DNA of 37,363 nt from CAYMUR01 sp964393615 (GTDB taxonomy: Bacteria > Planctomycetota > Planctomycetia > Pirellulales > Pirellulaceae), in assembly GCA_964393615.1 (NCBI GenBank), contig CAYMUR010000051.1:1-37363 (forward strand), written 5' to 3'. A model generated the notes under the pieces. The model saw only the letters and a list, made by a program, of their open reading frames with translations. It had not been told where the DNA came from and did not search any database. Of the stretch, positions 35,181-37,363 are shown piece by piece (positions within the stretch are counted from its first letter, which is position 1; every line of letters begins with the position of its first letter). The position numbers and the translations under genes were made by a program.

Positions 35181-36827
35181 ATGTATCGCCCTGGTCTTTT
35201 TCTTTTGTTTGCCACGATGATCGTCATACCGTTGAGCGCCAATCAGGCTGTGGGTTGCCCTTTCTGCTCGCCGGTTTCACAGACGTTTAGCCAGGAAATC
35301 AAAAGTTCCGACGTGGTGGCGATAGTCACCCTGAAAGAGCTGGCTCCTTCCCGCAACACCGACGATCTTTCCCAGTCAGATTTCGATCCTGCTCGTAACA
35401 TTCCCAAGGCCACTTTCGAAATCCAAAATATTCTCAAGGGAGCGGAACATCTGGCGGACCGTGGAGAGATCCAAGCGGTTTACTTTGGCGAGGCGGCTGC
35501 GGGGGCAATGTTTACCATCACAGCCTTGGGCGCGCCGGACCTGGATTGGTCAACCCCCTTGGAGATTTCCGAGAGAGTTCGCGATTATCTTGTCACGGTT
35601 GCTGGCCAGGTGATTGAAGGCCCTGAGAGATTGGTGTTTTTTATGAATCACCTCGAAGACGAGGAAGATATACTTGCCCGGGATGCTTACGACGAATTTG
35701 CCCGAGCACCTTACGAAGACGTCAAGGCTTTGCGCGAGCAAATGGATCGTGAACGCCTAATCGGCTGGATCCAAGACAATGATTTACAGCCAAGTCGACG
35801 TAGGTTGTATCTCACGATGCTGGGTGTTTGTGGTTATACAACGGACGCTGATATGCTAAAAGAAATGATTCAGTCCAATGATCGCAGGACGAAGGCAGCG
35901 TTGGATGCTTTGATCGCCTGCTATCTCACATTGGTTGGTGAAGAGGGTCTCCCTCTGATCGAGGATTTGCTTTTAAAGAACCATGATGCGGAATATACTG
36001 ACACCTACGCTGCAATCATGGCGTTGCGATTTCATGCGGACCAAGGTGACCCGATTAGTCCAGCACGTGTTGTTCAGGCATTGCACCATATGCTGGAACG
36101 ACCTGAGCTGGCCGATTTAGTCGTTCCAGACTTGGCTCGCTGGGAAGACTGGGATTCGATGCCTCGCTTGGTTCAGCTGTTCAAGGATGCGACAGAAGAG
36201 AATAGTTGGGTCCGTGTTCCAGTCGTCAATTTTTTGAGAAGGTGTCCGCTGCCGGAAGCTCAAACGGCTATTGCGGAACTTGAGCAAATCGATGCAGATG
36301 CCGTTCGACGGGCGAGAACGTTTTTCCCCACGAATACGAGTTCGGGGCCTGCTGTTGTGGCGGAGACATCCGAAAATACACCACCTGAGGAAGAGTTGAA
36401 AAAGAACGTTTCCACGTCGGTTAGCCCAGAGGTGGCAGAAACTAAAACCGATGATCCAGCCGACAGCGTGGCACCCGAAGAATCGTCGGCCGCCGGCGGT
36501 CCGCCTGAACTTCTTCCCGCCACGGTTTCCGAGGTGGCAAGTAGTGAGGAGGTGGCAAGTAGTGAGGAGGTGGCAAGTAGTGAGGAGGTAGTAAGTAGTG
36601 AGGAGGTAGTAAGTAGTGAGGAGGTAGTGAGTAGTGAGGAGGTAGTGAGTAGTGAGGAGGTAGTGAGTAGTGAGGAGGTAGTGAGTAGTGAGGAGGTAGT
36701 AAGTAGTGAGATGGTTGAGGTGGCTGGCGACGGTACGGAGGACAAGAGTCGATCCATGTGGACCTTGGGTTTGTCGTTCGTTGGTTTGTTTGCAATCGTT
36801 TACGTGATCAAATTGACACTTTCATGA
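35181..36827 (+). CDS. Exported CPFC-type repeat protein with Glu/Ser/Val stalk and C-terminal membrane anchor
   Basis: A 548-residue envelope protein that I cannot assign to a characterised function. A signal peptide (residues 1-24) is followed at once by GCPFCSPVSQTFSQEI, a Cys pair common at the start of planctomycete exported proteins. Residues 30-180 are a beta-rich domain with an NIP-like and TIMP-like feel (ILKGAEHL, GPERLVFFMNHL). Residues 190-400 are helical and could be HEAT-like repeats (LRRCPLPEAQTAIAELEQ). A low-complexity acidic stalk holds ten copies of EV(A/V)SSE at residues 451-510. A single C-terminal membrane helix (LGLSFVGLFAIVYVI) follows, with almost no cytoplasmic tail. 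It overlaps the next gene by 4 nt. Confidence 0.75.
   Translation: MYRPGLFLLFATMIVIPLSANQAVGCPFCSPVSQTFSQEIKSSDVVAIVTLKELAPSRNTDDLSQSDFDPARNIPKATFEIQNILKGAEHLADRGEIQAVYFGEAAAGAMFTITALGAPDLDWSTPLEISERVRDYLVTVAGQVIEGPERLVFFMNHLEDEEDILARDAYDEFARAPYEDVKALREQMDRERLIGWIQDNDLQPSRRRLYLTMLGVCGYTTDADMLKEMIQSNDRRTKAALDALIACYLTLVGEEGLPLIEDLLLKNHDAEYTDTYAAIMALRFHADQGDPISPARVVQALHHMLERPELADLVVPDLARWEDWDSMPRLVQLFKDATEENSWVRVPVVNFLRRCPLPEAQTAIAELEQIDADAVRRARTFFPTNTSSGPAVVAETSENTPPEEELKKNVSTSVSPEVAETKTDDPADSVAPEESSAAGGPPELLPATVSEVASSEEVASSEEVASSEEVVSSEEVVSSEEVVSSEEVVSSEEVVSSEEVVSSEEVVSSEMVEVAGDGTEDKSRSMWTLGLSFVGLFAIVYVIKLTLS
36531..36710 (+). repeat. 18-nt x 10 tandem repeat (coding minisatellite)
   Basis: Ten contiguous 18-nt units with no indels encode EVASSE three times and EVVSSE seven times. 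Unit variants are ordered in blocks (three GTGGCAAGT, two GTAGTAAGT, four GTAGTGAGT, one GTAGTAAGT), as expected from slippage or unequal exchange. Copy number may vary among strains without breaking the frame. Confidence 0.93.
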
Positions 36828-37363
36828 GTGCATCTCTCGAAGATTCATCTGCGGTTGACCGGATAGATCAGTATCGTGCGATTTCTTCCATGGCGATCGC
36901 TGCATTAGTTTTTGGATTTTTATCACTGGTAGCACTGTTGTCGCCATGGTTGCTGGTGATTCCGTTTCTAGGGGCTATCATGGGCTGGTCGGCGTTATCC
37001 AAAATCAAGAGCCGACCTAGGGAATTGACTGGCAAGCATTTCGGGATGGTTGGCTTCGGTCTTTCATCGGTGTTGTTTGTGGGAAGCGCCTTGTTGCATA
37101 GTGTGATTTATGCGACCGAAGTTCCCGAAGGTTACCAGCGAATCTCTTTTCGCCAATTACAACCGGACAAGAACTCCAATGAGCCGATTCCCGCAGAAGC
37201 GGTGGCGCTGGATGGGAAACGAATTTTTGTCAAAGGGTACGTCTATCCTGGTGACGAACGGCATGATTTACAGGAGTTTGTTTTGGTACCAGATATGGGC
37301 ACCTGTTGTTTCGGGGGCACACCGAAATTGACTGATATGATCGAAGTTAAATTGGCACCTCCA
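36824..37363 (+). CDS. Membrane protein with DUF4190-like N-terminus and DUF3299-like domain (truncated by window end)
   Basis: A frame of 180 codons runs off the end of the window. It begins at an ATG overlapping the previous stop (ATGA). Residues 20-95 hold hydrophobic helices of the DUF4190 type (SSMAIAALVFGFLSLVALLS, WLLVIPFLGAIMGWSALSKI, FGMVGFGLSSVLFVGSALL). From about residue 110 the sequence reads ISFRQLQ, LDGKRIFVKGYVYP, FVLVPDMGTCCFGGTPKLTDMIEV. This follows the DUF3299 pattern of hxGyvvP then FLLVPxxGxC followed by a P/N segment, with a CC pair at the conserved cysteine. DUF3299 genes accompany zinc-related ABC loci in proteobacteria; a metal-linked role is inferred. Confidence 0.72.
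   Translation, partial: MSASLEDSSAVDRIDQYRAISSMAIAALVFGFLSLVALLSPWLLVIPFLGAIMGWSALSKIKSRPRELTGKHFGMVGFGLSSVLFVGSALLHSVIYATEVPEGYQRISFRQLQPDKNSNEPIPAEAVALDGKRIFVKGYVYPGDERHDLQEFVLVPDMGTCCFGGTPKLTDMIEVKLAPP

Noticed and set aside
36260..36757. Minus-strand frame rich in LLTTSS repeats
   Set aside because: It is the antisense reading of the EV(A/V)SSE coding repeat; the plus-strand gene has the signal peptide, anchor and overlap with the next gene.

Overview
The window looks like a draft contig from a planctomycete, probably of the Pirellulales type. This is inferred from gene content: a lipoprotein with planctomycete-style leucine-rich repeats, a Tat-exported Gfo/Idh/MocA oxidoreductase, an SGNH hydrolase, a cytochrome with a C-terminal CxxCH, a CPFC-type repeat protein, housekeeping genes scattered singly on both strands, long gene-poor spacers and weak Shine-Dalgarno signals. 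A 100-N scaffold gap lies at 16267-16366.

Layout. 140-8331 (minus strand): lepA, a ROK sugar kinase, a CinA-like/nucleotidylyltransferase fusion, and dnaE. 8581-10349 (plus): a PPK2 polyphosphate kinase overlapping an SGNH hydrolase by 4 nt. 10572-11889 (minus): a leucine-rich-repeat lipoprotein broken into two frames. 12217-13620 (plus): Gfo/Idh/MocA oxidoreductase. 14133-16241 (plus): a DsbD-type thiol:disulfide reductase interrupted by an in-frame TGA. 16367-16480: tandem repeat beside the gap. 16481-17542 (minus): purM. 17914-23330 (plus): cytochrome-like protein, GlgX-like debranching enzyme, thioredoxin-fold protein, methyltransferase. 23669-25777 (minus): ftsH. 26124-30551 (plus): dxr, rseP and a HAD hydrolase. 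30556-31479 (minus): lipA. 31804-32301 (plus): smpB. 32522 to the end (plus): an ABC exporter pair, a repeat-stalked envelope protein and a truncated membrane protein.

Main discovery candidate. The DsbD-type gene has TGA exactly where the first cysteine of the C-terminal thioredoxin-domain WCxxC motif should be (DW-TGA-LIC-K). The same frame stays open for another 104 codons of recognisable thioredoxin domain. Directly after the TGA the RNA can fold into a hairpin with apical loop AGUU, 23 nt downstream, which fits the bacterial SECIS model. I read it as a selenocysteine-containing DsbD (UxxC) of 702 residues that a standard annotation would truncate at residue 597.

Other points of note: a CinA-like domain with apparently lost catalytic residues fused to a NadD-like nucleotidylyltransferase; a probable 29-nt deletion that splits the LRR gene; an ABC transporter beside a DUF3299-like gene, resembling zinc-linked Zrg-type loci; an RseP with an enlarged multi-PDZ region; and at least seven short tandem duplications, both coding and non-coding. 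No rRNA, tRNA, CRISPR array, insertion sequence or prophage was recognised.
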